Source of the DNA: Planctomycetota bacterium
GTDB lineage: Bacteria; Planctomycetota; UBA8742; UBA2392
NCBI GenBank assembly: GCA_020849795.1
Contig: JADZFR010000022.1
Span: 172,825 to 236,824, forward strand
Direction: 5' to 3'
Length of the DNA stretch: 64,000 bases
Shown: piece by piece, positions 1 through 11,895 of the stretch
How positions within the stretch are numbered: position 1 is the first letter of the stretch
Layout of the letters: every line of letters begins with the position of its first letter
Made by a program: the position numbers and the translations under genes
The notes under the pieces: model-generated
What the model saw: the letters and a program-made list of their open reading frames with translations, nothing else
Databases searched by the model: none
Told to the model about the DNA's origin: nothing

Positions 1-1622
1 TTCTGAAAACTTCCGGCACGCATATGCAGCACGGCTGCGCTGTACAGATAACGCGGGCTGGCCGGATCCAGCTTGACGGCATCCTCCATCGCCGGCAGCA
101 CCGTTGCCTTCAGGGCTTCGGCCTCTCGCGCGCCATTCAGCCATTCAAGCAGTGCCCGCCGGTATGACCGGTCGGCAGAATCCGGCTGTCGGCTCAGCTT
201 GCGCATTTCTGCAGTGATGCGCGTCGCTGCCAACCCGACAAACTCCGGCGGCAGCCACGGGGCATCCTTGGCAGGCGCGATGGTGCTTTCAAACCAATGC
301 CGGGCCTCGCGTGCCAGCGCGTTGCCTTCGCGCGTTTCATGCGTCATCCAGGCCAGGTAGTCGTGCACGAAGGCGTTTTTCAGTTTCAGTTTGCTTCGCA
401 GCCGGCCGTCGGCGTGGGCGCCGGCACGGTACGATTCGAGCAAGCGGCCGTCTCCTTCTTCGGTGTCAATGTGCAGGCGAAACATCACCGCGGCGTGGGC
501 AAGGCTCGCGACGGGTTCGCTGGGACAGCGGCGGGGAATCACCATGCGGTTGCGCGCGGGGTCATAGACGCCCAGGCCTGTGCCGGGAGCCAGCAGCACC
601 GACGGCGCGTCGAAACGGCTCTGCTGCACCGGCATGAACAGCCGTGGGTCATAGGTCAGGACATGGTCGAGCGCGCCGGCAGCATCGTCAGCGGAGATCA
701 GTGGCATGCCCAGCAGCGGTAGAGCCTGCTCGGGCACGCCGGAGTAGCGGGCAGCCAGGCGCACCAGCGCACGCACATCACCAAGCTCGGCGTGCAATGC
801 TGCGCGCACTTCGTCGGCGGTGGCGGCGCGACGGCTGTCCTCAGTTTCGGCAAGGTCGCCCTCAACGTCGCGGCGCACAGCCTGCAACTCAAGCAGGTGC
901 GAAATGCTCTCCACGACTGCTTCGGCGGCGGCTTCCATCAGCGCCGCGCCCTCGGGGTCCTGGCGCTGCATCGGTGCCGCATGCTTGCGTATGGCATCGC
1001 GACGCGTGGTCATGAAGTCGCGAATCTCGCGCCACTCGGCGGCGTCCTTGGCATCGGGCGAGCGCACGCCGCGCATGCGGCGCTCCAGCCGTACGTAAGA
1101 CTCAAGTTGCTCATCCATTTCACTGAACAGGCGCAGCACCTGCTGGGCAACAGGGCTGGCGTCGAACAGTTCGAGGCAGCGCCGGTCTCGAAAGCGCACG
1201 TGCAGCAAGTGTGTTTCGGGCCATTCGCGGATGTCGCGACTGATCAGTTCAAGGCGCGCCTTCAGGCGCTCCAGAATCGGCATGCGCAGCACGGCGCGAT
1301 ACGAGTCTTCAAGCGCGTGGTGCGCGAGACGAAATCGGCCGGGTCCGTCGGCCAGCTTGCGTGATGCGTCGGCAAGGGCGGGGTGATCAAATAGTCCAAG
1401 GTCAATCAGCCGGGTGGCGTCGTCAGACAGCGCCAGCGTTTCGCCCGGCGGATCCTGCACGGCACTTGCGCAGGCCTGGCGCGCGGCGCGCCAATAGGCT
1501 TCCTCGACGTGTGCCCGAAGTTCGGCGTTGGGCGGCGCGTCGGCGGAAAGTTCCCGCGCCTCCTCAAGCTCAAGGCCGTGCAGGTATTCGTCCAGCAGCG
1601 CGTGCAGCTCGGGTTCAGGCAT
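1..1622 (-). CDS. Unrecognised protein, 3' end cut off by the window edge
   Basis: An open frame of 540 codons runs from an ATG at 1622 off the left edge, so the C-terminus is missing. The start lies one codon after the stop of tyrA (TAG, GCG, ATG), so the two genes are probably translationally coupled. The visible part has no signal peptide or membrane segment. It is rich in Arg, Glu and Leu and looks largely helical. The last visible stretch (DPASPRYLYSAAVLHMRAG) resembles the start of a TPR repeat. A middle part contains RNRMVIPRRCPSEP followed by a His-rich helix, but I see no complete metal or catalytic motif. I do not recognise the family and assign no function; the coding call itself is firm because the frame stays open over 1.6 kb with normal codon use. 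Confidence 0.8.
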   Translation of the reverse strand, partial: MPEPELHALLDEYLHGLELEEARELSADAPPNAELRAHVEEAYWRAARQACASAVQDPPGETLALSDDATRLIDLGLFDHPALADASRKLADGPGRFRLAHHALEDSYRAVLRMPILERLKARLELISRDIREWPETHLLHVRFRDRRCLELFDASPVAQQVLRLFSEMDEQLESYVRLERRMRGVRSPDAKDAAEWREIRDFMTTRRDAIRKHAAPMQRQDPEGAALMEAAAEAVVESISHLLELQAVRRDVEGDLAETEDSRRAATADEVRAALHAELGDVRALVRLAARYSGVPEQALPLLGMPLISADDAAGALDHVLTYDPRLFMPVQQSRFDAPSVLLAPGTGLGVYDPARNRMVIPRRCPSEPVASLAHAAVMFRLHIDTEEGDGRLLESYRAGAHADGRLRSKLKLKNAFVHDYLAWMTHETREGNALAREARHWFESTIAPAKDAPWLPPEFVGLAATRITAEMRKLSRQPDSADRSYRRALLEWLNGAREAEALKATVLPAMEDAVKLDPASPRYLYSAAVLHMRAGSFQ

Positions 1623-1625
1623 CGC

Positions 1626-2771
1626 CTACTCGCCCGCCTCAGGGCCGATGACTGACGCCCGGAGCATATCTCGGCGCAGGTCGTTCGCGCGCTGAAACAA
1701 GTGCGTCACGTGGTCGCCAAGTCCAAGCGCGATTTCCATCTCCGTCAGGTATGACCGAAGGCGCTGGATCTCGCCGACCACGTCGCTGCGGCTGGCGGCC
1801 AGCAATTCCTGCCAGAGTTCGCCCGAAGATTCAGCCAGGCGCGTCATCTCGCGCAGTGCGGGCCCCGCGATGCCGTGGTCGCGGCCGCCGATCGTCAGCA
1901 TCAGCGCAACGGCAACAAGCTGTGGCAGATGGCTGACGGCGGGAATGATGCGGTCATGTTCTTCGGCGGTCAGCAGCTGCACTGCCCCGCCGATCGATTC
2001 GACCAGTCGTTGCAGCACCCGTAGGCGGTCTGCGGGCACATCGGGCTCGGGCGCCAGCACCCATGCGCGGCCATCGAACAGGTCGGCGCTGCTGTTTGCG
2101 AAGCCCGACACGGCTTTGCCCGCCATAGGATGCCCGCCGACGAACAACGGCCCGGGCCCGGCAAACAGCGTGCGGGCCTTGTCGCAGATCGCGCGCTTGA
2201 CACCGCCGACGTCGGTGATGATGCAGTGGTCCGAAACGTCATTCAGCAGCACGCCAAGCAGCTCAAGGTTTCGCGACGGCGACGCGCATAGAAACACGAC
2301 AGCTGCATCGCCGACGGCCTTCGCGCCATCGGCGGCGGTGTGCAGCGACTTGAACAGTCCGGACTTGCGCGGGGCCTCCAGGCGCTCTGCCAGGTCGATG
2401 CCGACAAGGGTGTGGTCCGGCTGCGCGCGTTTGAGCGCTCTTGCGATGCTGCCGCCGACAAGCCCCAGCCCAACGATGGCGATGCGCATCGGCGGGAGCT
2501 CGGCCCCGGACATGCGCCGCTTGACGGCTGCGCGCGAAGCGTCGAGCACCTGCTGCATCCATGCCGCAGCCTCTGAAGCATGCAGGGGTGCGGGGGCGTG
2601 TTCGCGGGCGTACTCCGTTACTGCCGCCTCGCGCTGTGCATCGCGCAGTGGCAGGCGCAACGCCTGTTTTGCCTCATTGATCTCAAGCGCGACGCCCAGC
2701 CTTCGGGCCAGCAGCTCAACCAGCTGGCGGTCGATGGCGTCAATCTGTTCGCGCAGCTCATTGATTTCCAT
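1626..2771 (-). CDS. tyrA: Bifunctional chorismate mutase / prephenate dehydrogenase (T-protein)
   Basis: The 381-residue product should convert chorismate to prephenate and then to 4-hydroxyphenylpyruvate in tyrosine synthesis, in the cytoplasm. Residues 1-88 match the all-helical AroQ-type chorismate mutase (MEINELREQIDAIDRQLVEL start, LARR helix). From residue 95 a Rossmann fold begins with GLGLVGG (101-107), followed by TDVGGVK (189-195) and the HPMAGK motif around His216, the position of the catalytic His of prephenate dehydrogenases. Domain order and length are those of the E. coli TyrA fusion (373 residues). It lies downstream of secDF after 109 bp that contain a perfect inverted repeat, and its stop nearly touches the next gene. 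No C-terminal ACT domain is visible, so feedback control, if any, would work as in the E. coli enzyme. Confidence 0.93.
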   Translation of the reverse strand: MEINELREQIDAIDRQLVELLARRLGVALEINEAKQALRLPLRDAQREAAVTEYAREHAPAPLHASEAAAWMQQVLDASRAAVKRRMSGAELPPMRIAIVGLGLVGGSIARALKRAQPDHTLVGIDLAERLEAPRKSGLFKSLHTAADGAKAVGDAAVVFLCASPSRNLELLGVLLNDVSDHCIITDVGGVKRAICDKARTLFAGPGPLFVGGHPMAGKAVSGFANSSADLFDGRAWVLAPEPDVPADRLRVLQRLVESIGGAVQLLTAEEHDRIIPAVSHLPQLVAVALMLTIGGRDHGIAGPALREMTRLAESSGELWQELLAASRSDVVGEIQRLRSYLTEMEIALGLGDHVTHLFQRANDLRRDMLRASVIGPEAGE

Positions 2772-2822
2772 CGAACCACCTCGGCTTCAGGCAACGACCG
2801 ACAAATATGCGCGACAAGAGAA

Positions 2823-2855
2823 CGGGCGAAAACGGTGCCAGCCCATTTTCGCCCG
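2823..2855. repeat. Perfect 10-bp inverted repeat between secDF and tyrA
   Basis: CGGGCGAAAA (2823-2832) and TTTTCGCCCG (2846-2855) form a perfect 10-bp stem with a 13-nt loop. Both flanking genes are on the minus strand, so the hairpin would form in the mRNA after secDF and before tyrA. There is no clean T run after the stem on the minus strand, so it may be a weak terminator, a processing site or a 3'-end stabiliser. Confidence 0.5.
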
Positions 2856-2880
2856 ATTGTATGCAGTTCCTTTCCAGCCG

Positions 2881-5800
2881 TCATGCCTGCTTGTCGGATG
2901 GGGTATCGTTCTTCTTGGGCTCTTCGCCCTCTTCTTCCTCTTCTTCTGCTTCGTCCTGTGGTGGCTCGCTGTCTTCGGATGCCGCAAGAGCCTTGGCGGC
3001 TGCGCGTTCGACTTCGATTGCCTCTTCGTCAGCCATATCCAGCAAGTCACCGGATCCGCGCTTGTCGAGCAGCAGCAGCACCGGTGCCGCGATGAACACC
3101 GACGAGAACGTGCCCATGACCACGCCCACGAAGATCACGAAGCTGAACGATGCGAGCAGCGGCCCGCCGAACATCATCATGATGGCGGTGCTGGTGAGCG
3201 TTGTTCCACCGGTCATCAGTGTGCGCGGCAGCATGAAGTTAGCGGCCTGGTTGATGATGTCACGCAATGGCGTCTTGCCGCCTGTAGCGAGGCGGTCCTT
3301 TTTCAGACTTTCTCGAATGCGGTCGAAGTTCACGATCACGTCGTTGAGTGCATAACCGATGACGGTCATGACCGCCGCGACGATCACCAGGTCAATCTTC
3401 ATGTCCGCGCCCAGTGTGTCGGCAATCGCCAGCGCCGACAGCGTCACCGTTACGTCGAAGATCAGGGCTGCAATGGCTGCAACGCCCCATGCCAGGCTGG
3501 CAAAGCGCACACGCATATAGATCACGATGACCACGAGCGCTGCCAGCACGGCAAACAGGGCGCGCCATTGCATTTCGTCCGCCACCGTCGCGCCGATAGC
3601 GCTGGAGAGCAGGAAGCGCTTGCTGATCTCGTTGCCCTCGCCGCCATTCTCAGCAATCCACTTGGCGATCGACGCGTGCAACTGGCTTTCGACCTGCGAA
3701 AAGTGCTGCGGGTCAGTCGGGTTTTCGCTGAATGTGGTTTCGCCGCTGGTGAGCTCGAATCCGGCCGCTCGTTCGGCGTCAGGGTTCAAGGCAGTGACCT
3801 TCAAGGACAAGCCGGTGACCACAGACGCGCGTTCAATAAACTCACTGAACTCGGTGACGTTGACAGGTTCAAGCAGGATGACCTTGACCAGCAGGATGCC
3901 CTTGGTGGGGAACTGGCTGAACGTTGCGTTGCCCTCAAGGTTGACGTGTTCGGAATCCTGCCAGAAGTACTTCATGACCGCGGCCTTGAAGGCGTCGTAG
4001 CGCTTGACGAGGTCGGACTCGTCGCTCACGGGTACCTTCAACGCGCGGACAGACATGGTCTGGCGGTCACCGGCGGCGCCGGGCGTGAAGCTCACTTCAA
4101 TGTCGCCGGGCGCGACTTCACCAAACCAGGTACCCATCTTGGCGCGTGCCGCGTTGCGGTCGTTGCCCCACGAGCGGTCCTTGATCAGCCACATCTTGTC
4201 GAAGTCTTCGGGGTAGAGTTCGCGGAACTTTTCGGCGTCTTTCAACACCAGCGCGAACTTGGCTTCAAACGTGGATTCGCGCACCGCTGCCGCGCGCGCG
4301 GTCCAGCCGTCTTCTACAAGTTTCTCGGCCAGGATTTCCTCGATGTTTGTGCGCAGCGTGGCGGTCATTTCCTCGGGCGGAGTATTGAGCCACTCGTCGC
4401 GCATCGGGAAGCGCAGGTCGAACCGGTCGGCGCCACCGCCTTCCGGGGTGTTACCCAGCCGGAAAACCGGCTGGATTTCCATGCCGTTTGCCCACTCGTA
4501 CTTGGGCTCGCCGGTAGATTCATCGACCAGCAAGGCCGCCAGCTCATCCCGTTCGTAACCCTTGTCTGTCTGCACGCGGAAGGCGTAACCGCCGCGAAAC
4601 TCCATGCCCAGCACCGACTGGCCCAGGTTCATCAGCAGCACCAGCCCCAGCAGGCTGGCGATGATGCCCACGGGCACGGCGATCTTCATGCCGCCAACAA
4701 AGTTGATGTTGCGGTTTTCCAGCCAGCTCAGGCTCTGCATCGAGAAGCGGAGGTCGCGCTTGATCGAGAGCATGCCCATGATCATTGAGCGATAGGCCGG
4801 GATGTTGGCATACAGCGTGGCCACGATGCCGATGGCGACCGTCAGCGCAAAACCCTGCACAGGGCCGGAACCCACCTTGTAGAGAATGAGTGCGGTAAGC
4901 AGCGTGGTGATATTGCTGTCGATAATGGCGGAGAATGCGTTCTTGAAGCCTTCTTCGGCTGCTGCCCTCGTTGGCATGCCTCGGGCCAGCTCTTCTCGCA
5001 TTCGTTCGTTGATCAAAATGTTACCGTCGATCGCCATGCCGAAAGTCAGCACCAGGCCCGCGATGCCCGGCAGCGTGAGCGTGCCCAGGCCGACCGACAT
5101 CGCGCCCATGATCAGGACAATGATGGTCAGCAGGTTGAACACCACCAGCAAGCCCAGGCCGCGATACAGCCACAAGGCAAACAGGAACACGAAGATCGCT
5201 GCGATCACGAAGCTCCAGAGCCCGCGCTTGACGGCTTCGGCGCCTTCGCTGGGGCCGACGGTTTCTTCGCCTTCCAGCACAAGCTTCACGTTCAACGAGC
5301 CGGACTTGAGCACATTGATGATGTCGTCGCGTTCTTTGGCGTTGAAATCTCCGCTCAGCTGCACGGCGCCGCTGATCGTGTCCTTGATGCTGTATGCGCT
5401 GAACACCTTCTCATCGATCAGGACTGCAAGCAGTCGCGGGTCTTCGCCGCCGGCTGCAAGTTCTTTGTGCGTGCGTGACAAGTTTTCAAAGCGGGCTACG
5501 GCCAGACCCTTGAGCTCGAAGCTGACGGCCATGCGGCCCTGTTGGTCGGTGGACGCCTGGATGTTCTGCAGGTCTTTGCCGGTGATGTCGTACTCGTCGA
5601 TCATCTGGACGGGCACGTACTTCTTGCCGTCGCGCTCCTTTACCAGCGCGCTGGTGGTCGCGTCGTCGCGGTCAAGTTCGATCCACTTGTACTTGTAGCT
5701 CTCTTCTTTGGGGAACTCGCCGACGTTCAGGCGCGTGAAGTCACTGTCCTCGGCGGCCAGCACCCGCATTTCAAGCTTGCCGGTAGTTTCCAGCAGCTGC

Positions 5801-6507
5801 TTGTAGCGGTCGGTCTCGGAGGCGGTGGCGAATTCGGGCAGCTTGACCTCGATGCGTTCGTCGCCGACGGGCACGATGTTCAATTCGGTAATGCCCGTGG
5901 CACCGAGGCGGCGGTTCAGGGTCTCAATCGTCGGGCCGACAAGGTCCTTGTCTTCCTTGCGCTGCTTGGCGCTGGACCAGCGGGTGTAGAAGCGCTTCAG
6001 CGCATCGGCATGGCCTTCGTCAAAGCTGCCGGGCACGCGCAGCAAGGCGTAGTCTTCGTCGGCCCACTCGTTCAGCCGCAACTCGCCGCCTTCGATCACG
6101 CGCCCAAACTTGGCGCGAGCCTCAGGCGAAAGGCGGTCCATAGATTCACTCAATGGCGCGAGCAACTCGTTGACGCTGCGCTCTGCCTCTTCCATGTCCT
6201 GCTGCTTCAGCACATAGCGCAGCGAACTGCCGCCCTTGAGGTCCTGCCCCAGGTTCCACTTGTAATCGTGCAACGGCCAGCGAAAGCGCGAACCGACGGT
6301 CAGCTTTCCGCTCTTGTCGCGGTCCCGCAGTTCAAAGTCCAAGCCGCCGAATTCGTCCTTGTCGACGACGCCGTCCTCATTCTTGTCGTACTCGACAAGG
6401 AACTCTTCGTCGATTTCCGCAGGGTTCGGGCCCGGCTTCGGAATTGCCAGGTAGATGCCCATGGCGACCAGGATCAACGGATGCCAGCGACGGAGAATGT
6501 CCCACAT
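2881..6507 (-). CDS. secDF: Fused protein-export membrane protein SecDF with an EF-hand loop
   Basis: This 1208-residue protein fuses SecD and SecF, the proton-driven accessory of the SecYEG translocon that pulls substrates across the inner membrane. A first membrane helix (about 10-24) is followed by an extracytoplasmic EF-hand loop (residues 41-52, D-x-N-x-D-G-x-x-D-x-x-E) and a degenerate second one (62-73). The SecD motif QDLKGG (88-93) follows, then the helices with GMAIDGNILINER. The SecF half begins with GMEFRGG and contains GYALNDVIVNFDRIRE. The SecF periplasmic domain is about 350 residues, far larger than in E. coli. The C-terminus is a cytosolic acidic tail (EEEEEEGEE) ending in DKQA. 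It is the last Sec gene of the nusA-infB-yajC-secDF series, 106 bp downstream of a small exported protein. Identity is certain; calcium binding by the loop is inference. Confidence 0.95.
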   Translation of the reverse strand: MWDILRRWHPLILVAMGIYLAIPKPGPNPAEIDEEFLVEYDKNEDGVVDKDEFGGLDFELRDRDKSGKLTVGSRFRWPLHDYKWNLGQDLKGGSSLRYVLKQQDMEEAERSVNELLAPLSESMDRLSPEARAKFGRVIEGGELRLNEWADEDYALLRVPGSFDEGHADALKRFYTRWSSAKQRKEDKDLVGPTIETLNRRLGATGITELNIVPVGDERIEVKLPEFATASETDRYKQLLETTGKLEMRVLAAEDSDFTRLNVGEFPKEESYKYKWIELDRDDATTSALVKERDGKKYVPVQMIDEYDITGKDLQNIQASTDQQGRMAVSFELKGLAVARFENLSRTHKELAAGGEDPRLLAVLIDEKVFSAYSIKDTISGAVQLSGDFNAKERDDIINVLKSGSLNVKLVLEGEETVGPSEGAEAVKRGLWSFVIAAIFVFLFALWLYRGLGLLVVFNLLTIIVLIMGAMSVGLGTLTLPGIAGLVLTFGMAIDGNILINERMREELARGMPTRAAAEEGFKNAFSAIIDSNITTLLTALILYKVGSGPVQGFALTVAIGIVATLYANIPAYRSMIMGMLSIKRDLRFSMQSLSWLENRNINFVGGMKIAVPVGIIASLLGLVLLMNLGQSVLGMEFRGGYAFRVQTDKGYERDELAALLVDESTGEPKYEWANGMEIQPVFRLGNTPEGGGADRFDLRFPMRDEWLNTPPEEMTATLRTNIEEILAEKLVEDGWTARAAAVRESTFEAKFALVLKDAEKFRELYPEDFDKMWLIKDRSWGNDRNAARAKMGTWFGEVAPGDIEVSFTPGAAGDRQTMSVRALKVPVSDESDLVKRYDAFKAAVMKYFWQDSEHVNLEGNATFSQFPTKGILLVKVILLEPVNVTEFSEFIERASVVTGLSLKVTALNPDAERAAGFELTSGETTFSENPTDPQHFSQVESQLHASIAKWIAENGGEGNEISKRFLLSSAIGATVADEMQWRALFAVLAALVVIVIYMRVRFASLAWGVAAIAALIFDVTVTLSALAIADTLGADMKIDLVIVAAVMTVIGYALNDVIVNFDRIRESLKKDRLATGGKTPLRDIINQAANFMLPRTLMTGGTTLTSTAIMMMFGGPLLASFSFVIFVGVVMGTFSSVFIAAPVLLLLDKRGSGDLLDMADEEAIEVERAAAKALAASEDSEPPQDEAEEEEEEGEEPKKNDTPSDKQA

Positions 6508-6523
6508 AGGTATGCCCTTGTTC

Positions 6524-6538
6524 GTGCGCAGCGCGCAC
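6524..6538. repeat. Short hairpin in the secDF leader
   Basis: GTGCGC and GCGCAC flank a 3-nt spacer, giving a perfect 6-bp stem 17 bases upstream of the secDF ATG on the minus strand. It lies in the 106-bp gap after the small exported protein. It has no T run and could equally be chance in GC-rich DNA. Confidence 0.3.
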
Positions 6539-6613
6539 AGGAGTCCGGTTCAAAATGTGAATTCGACAGTGAGGATGTCGGATGCAAGGCCGGTGCCCGG
6601 CGCGATCCGAGAT

Positions 6614-7105
6614 CTAGGAACCAAAATGCATCGGCGGGCCGCGCGCGATGAACGCTGGCAAATTCGCCGGGGTGTAGAAATCCGGCGCGGGTGTGTCGCA
6701 GCGTAGTCGCGGCGGCGGCAGATCAAGCTGCAGCAGCATACCCGGCAGCGCGGTCAGCGGCGCAGGCATGAAGTCGAGCCCCGGCGTTGAGTCGTCCGGC
6801 GCCAGTGTCGGCGGCACATAGAAGTTCAAGGGAGGCAGCGCGGCAACCAGCGATGGCGAAAAGTTGATGATGTCCGCTGAGCCGCGCCCGTCGTCCAGCT
6901 TTTCGCGCAGCACATTGGCGGCGTGGGTGTCGCGCATGGCCTCTGAGGCCAGGCGGATGTGCGAGGCAATATCCAGCACACGCACCGCGTTGACCGTGTC
7001 ACCAATGGCCGCGACCACATGCAGCCGCGGCAGGTCGCAATAGCCTGCCAACGCGCCCAGTAACAGGGCGGCGATGGCAAGGCGATTGTGACGGCGCTGG
7101 CGCAT
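6614..7105 (-). CDS. Small putative exported protein between yajC and secDF
   Basis: A 163-residue product with an arginine-rich N-terminus and a hydrophobic core (LAIAALLLGALAG) typical of a signal peptide. There is a Cys just after this core (GYC), but the lipobox is poor, so lipidation is doubtful. The rest is Pro- and Leu-rich, especially residues 85-160 (ALPPLNFYVPP, LPPPRL), with no recognised domain. The gene starts 15 bp after the yajC stop on the same strand and precedes secDF, so it is probably cotranscribed with the Sec accessory genes. I do not recognise the family. A role in secretion is suggested only by position. Confidence 0.65.
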   Translation of the reverse strand: MRQRRHNRLAIAALLLGALAGYCDLPRLHVVAAIGDTVNAVRVLDIASHIRLASEAMRDTHAANVLREKLDDGRGSADIINFSPSLVAALPPLNFYVPPTLAPDDSTPGLDFMPAPLTALPGMLLQLDLPPPRLRCDTPAPDFYTPANLPAFIARGPPMHFGS

Positions 7106-7120
7106 GCTTTGGCCTGTCGG

Positions 7121-7546
7121 CTACTTATCGTCTTCCTTGACGCTGGATTTCTTTTCTTCGAACACTTTGGCGATGGCCATGATGTTGTACGTTTCGTGCA
7201 CCTTCTTGTCTTCGTCCACCAGCAGCCGGGCTTCCTGGTTCTCGCGGTCAATTTTGTCTACGCGCGCGATCAGGCCGCTGGTCAGCATCACGCGGGCGCC
7301 GGTTTCAAGCTGCTCGATCTTCTTCTTGTGTTCATTTTCCTGGCGCTTCTTGCTGCGCGTCATGAAAAACATGAACACCACAATCACCACGCCAAACAAC
7401 AGCAGCGGCGCCATGCCTTCAAACATTCCCGGTTGGGCCGGCTGGCCCGTAGCGGGTGCGCCCGGCTGCTCGGTGCCGGCTGCGGGCGTTCCGCCGGATT
7501 GCGGCTGGCCGCCTTCCTGGGCAAGAATCGTAGCAAGTGTAATCAC
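7121..7546 (-). CDS. yajC: Preprotein translocase subunit YajC
   Basis: YajC is the small single-span partner of SecDF in the holotranslocon. The 141-residue product has an N-terminal Gly/Pro/Gln-rich stretch (about 10-42), one membrane helix (LLLFGVVIVVFMFFM, about 47-63), and the conserved cytosolic part with RSKKRQENEHKKKIEQL and a TSGLIARV motif. The N-terminal extension before the helix is longer than in E. coli YajC. Translation starts at GTG 7546 with GAGG at a good distance upstream. The gene sits 21 bp downstream of infB and upstream of secDF, the expected functional neighbourhood for the Sec part. Confidence is high from the helix plus the characteristic charged segment. Confidence 0.93.
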   Translation of the reverse strand: MITLATILAQEGGQPQSGGTPAAGTEQPGAPATGQPAQPGMFEGMAPLLLFGVVIVVFMFFMTRSKKRQENEHKKKIEQLETGARVMLTSGLIARVDKIDRENQEARLLVDEDKKVHETYNIMAIAKVFEEKKSSVKEDDK

Positions 7547-7566
7547 GGTGTCCTCTGCCTTGGTCT

Positions 7567-10416
<2,850 letters not shown>

Positions 10417-10465
10417 AGACTACTGGTTCCTTCTTTGTTTCTTTCCACTTCCCGCACTGCCTGTG

Positions 10466-10497
10466 CCCGGCCTGTCGCGCTGATCCGCATGGCCGGG
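10466..10497. repeat. Inverted repeat between nusA and infB
   Basis: CCCGGCC (10466-10472) and GGCCGGG (10491-10497) form a perfect 7-bp stem with an 18-nt loop, abutting the nusA stop codon. Both genes are on the minus strand. No T run follows, so it is more likely an mRNA hairpin that tunes infB expression or 3'-end stability than a strong terminator. Confidence 0.35.
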
Positions 10498-11871
10498 TTA
10501 CTGCTTTGCCTTGACGTCTTCGCGAACCGGCGCCTGGGCAGCGTATTCGGCTGCGCGCGAGAACGGGTCCACGGGTCCCTTTGGCTTGTCTCCGGGCTGG
10601 CCGCCCTCTTCCTCTTCGTCCTCCAGTTCCTGGCCCGGCTCGACAAAGGTGTTGTCCGCGCGGCGCTGGGCGCCGTCGGCGTGTACCACATCTTCAATCT
10701 GCTCCGGCGGTTCCGGGTTGGCGGTTACGTGCTGGATGATCTTGGCCGCCGATTCAATGCTGATGCCCGGCACTTTCATCAGTGCTTCAGGGCCGGCTGC
10801 CAGGATGTCCTGGAAGCTGTCAAAGCCGCTGTTGAACAACGACTCGGCCAGCAACTCATCCACGCCCTCGATGGCGAGGAACTTGGCCAGCGTGCGTTTG
10901 CGCCAGTCGCCTTCCTGGGTCACGGTCACGATGTCAAGGTCCCACTTGCACAGCCGGGCTGCCAGGCGCACGTTCTGGCCGCGCTTGCCGATGCTGAGGC
11001 TAAGCTGGTCGTCGGGCACGACAACGCGCGCGCGGCGGTTGTCGTAATCGAGTGTAATGCTGTCAACGCGCGCGGGTTTCAGCGCGTTGGTGATCAGGAT
11101 TTCCGCCGACTCGTTCCAGCGGATGATGTCGATCTTTTCGTTGTTCAGCTCGTCAATGATGCCTTTGATACGCGAGCCACGGACACCTACGCATGCGCCG
11201 ACGGCGTCTACCTTCGGGTCATAACTGGCAACCGCAACCTTGCTGCGGAACCCGGGTTCGCGGACGATGGCCTTGATCTCGATGATGCGTTCAGCGACTT
11301 CGGGTACCTCAAGCTCGAACAGCTTTTTCACGAACTCGGGGTGCGTGCGGGACAGGATGATCTTGACCTTCTGGCCCTGCTTGCGCACGTCGAGAATCAG
11401 CCCGCGCACACGCTCGCCTACGTTATAGCTTTCGGTCGGCACCTGCTCTTTGCGCGGGTAGAACGATTCGGCGTCGCCCAGGTTGACGATGTAGTTGGGG
11501 CCTTCGCTGCGCTGGATGGTGCCGCTGCGAATCTCGCGTTTTAGCTGGATGTACTTTTCGAAGATGTTGTCGCGTTCGGCTTCGCGGTTCTTTTGCACGA
11601 AAATCTGCTTGAAGGTCTGGGCGGCAATGCGGCCCATGTCGGCAAGCTTGACCTCGGCGGTAACGCCATCCAGGTCGGTTTCGTGGGCGATGATTTCGCC
11701 GCTGTTCGGGTCAACGCTGACCACGAGCGTGTCCGGGTTCTCGACGCGCTTGCGCAGGGCCACCATCATGGCCTGCTCAATCGACCCGAGCACTTCGGAT
11801 TTCTCGATGCCCTTTTCGCGGGCGATCATTTCCACGAAGCGAAGCAGTTCCGCGCCGTTTACGCCTGACAT
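10498..11871 (-). CDS. nusA: Transcription termination/antitermination factor NusA
   Basis: NusA binds RNA polymerase and nascent RNA and controls pausing, termination and antitermination. I place the start at ATG 11871 (MSGVNGAELL), giving 457 residues; the frame is open 35 codons further upstream, but that part runs across a terminator hairpin and does not look like NusA. The order is an N-terminal polymerase-binding domain, an S1 domain, KH1 (GVRGSRI), KH2 (GKRGQNVRLA), then a helix-hairpin-helix-like segment (EGVDELLAESLF, KVPGIS) and an acidic tail (LEDEEEEGG). It heads the nusA-infB-yajC-secDF series. rimP, the usual upstream partner, is absent here. Confidence 0.95.
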   Translation of the reverse strand: MSGVNGAELLRFVEMIAREKGIEKSEVLGSIEQAMMVALRKRVENPDTLVVSVDPNSGEIIAHETDLDGVTAEVKLADMGRIAAQTFKQIFVQKNREAERDNIFEKYIQLKREIRSGTIQRSEGPNYIVNLGDAESFYPRKEQVPTESYNVGERVRGLILDVRKQGQKVKIILSRTHPEFVKKLFELEVPEVAERIIEIKAIVREPGFRSKVAVASYDPKVDAVGACVGVRGSRIKGIIDELNNEKIDIIRWNESAEILITNALKPARVDSITLDYDNRRARVVVPDDQLSLSIGKRGQNVRLAARLCKWDLDIVTVTQEGDWRKRTLAKFLAIEGVDELLAESLFNSGFDSFQDILAAGPEALMKVPGISIESAAKIIQHVTANPEPPEQIEDVVHADGAQRRADNTFVEPGQELEDEEEEGGQPGDKPKGPVDPFSRAAEYAAQAPVREDVKAKQ

Positions 11872-11895
11872 CGTTTGTCCCAACTGACGGTCCTC

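Noticed and set aside
1870..4788. Long open frame on the plus strand, 972 codons, antisense to tyrA and secDF.
   Set aside because: It mirrors strongly conserved genes on the minus strand, has Ser/Arg/His-rich low-complexity sequence, no ribosome site and no domain. Long antisense frames are common in high-GC DNA.
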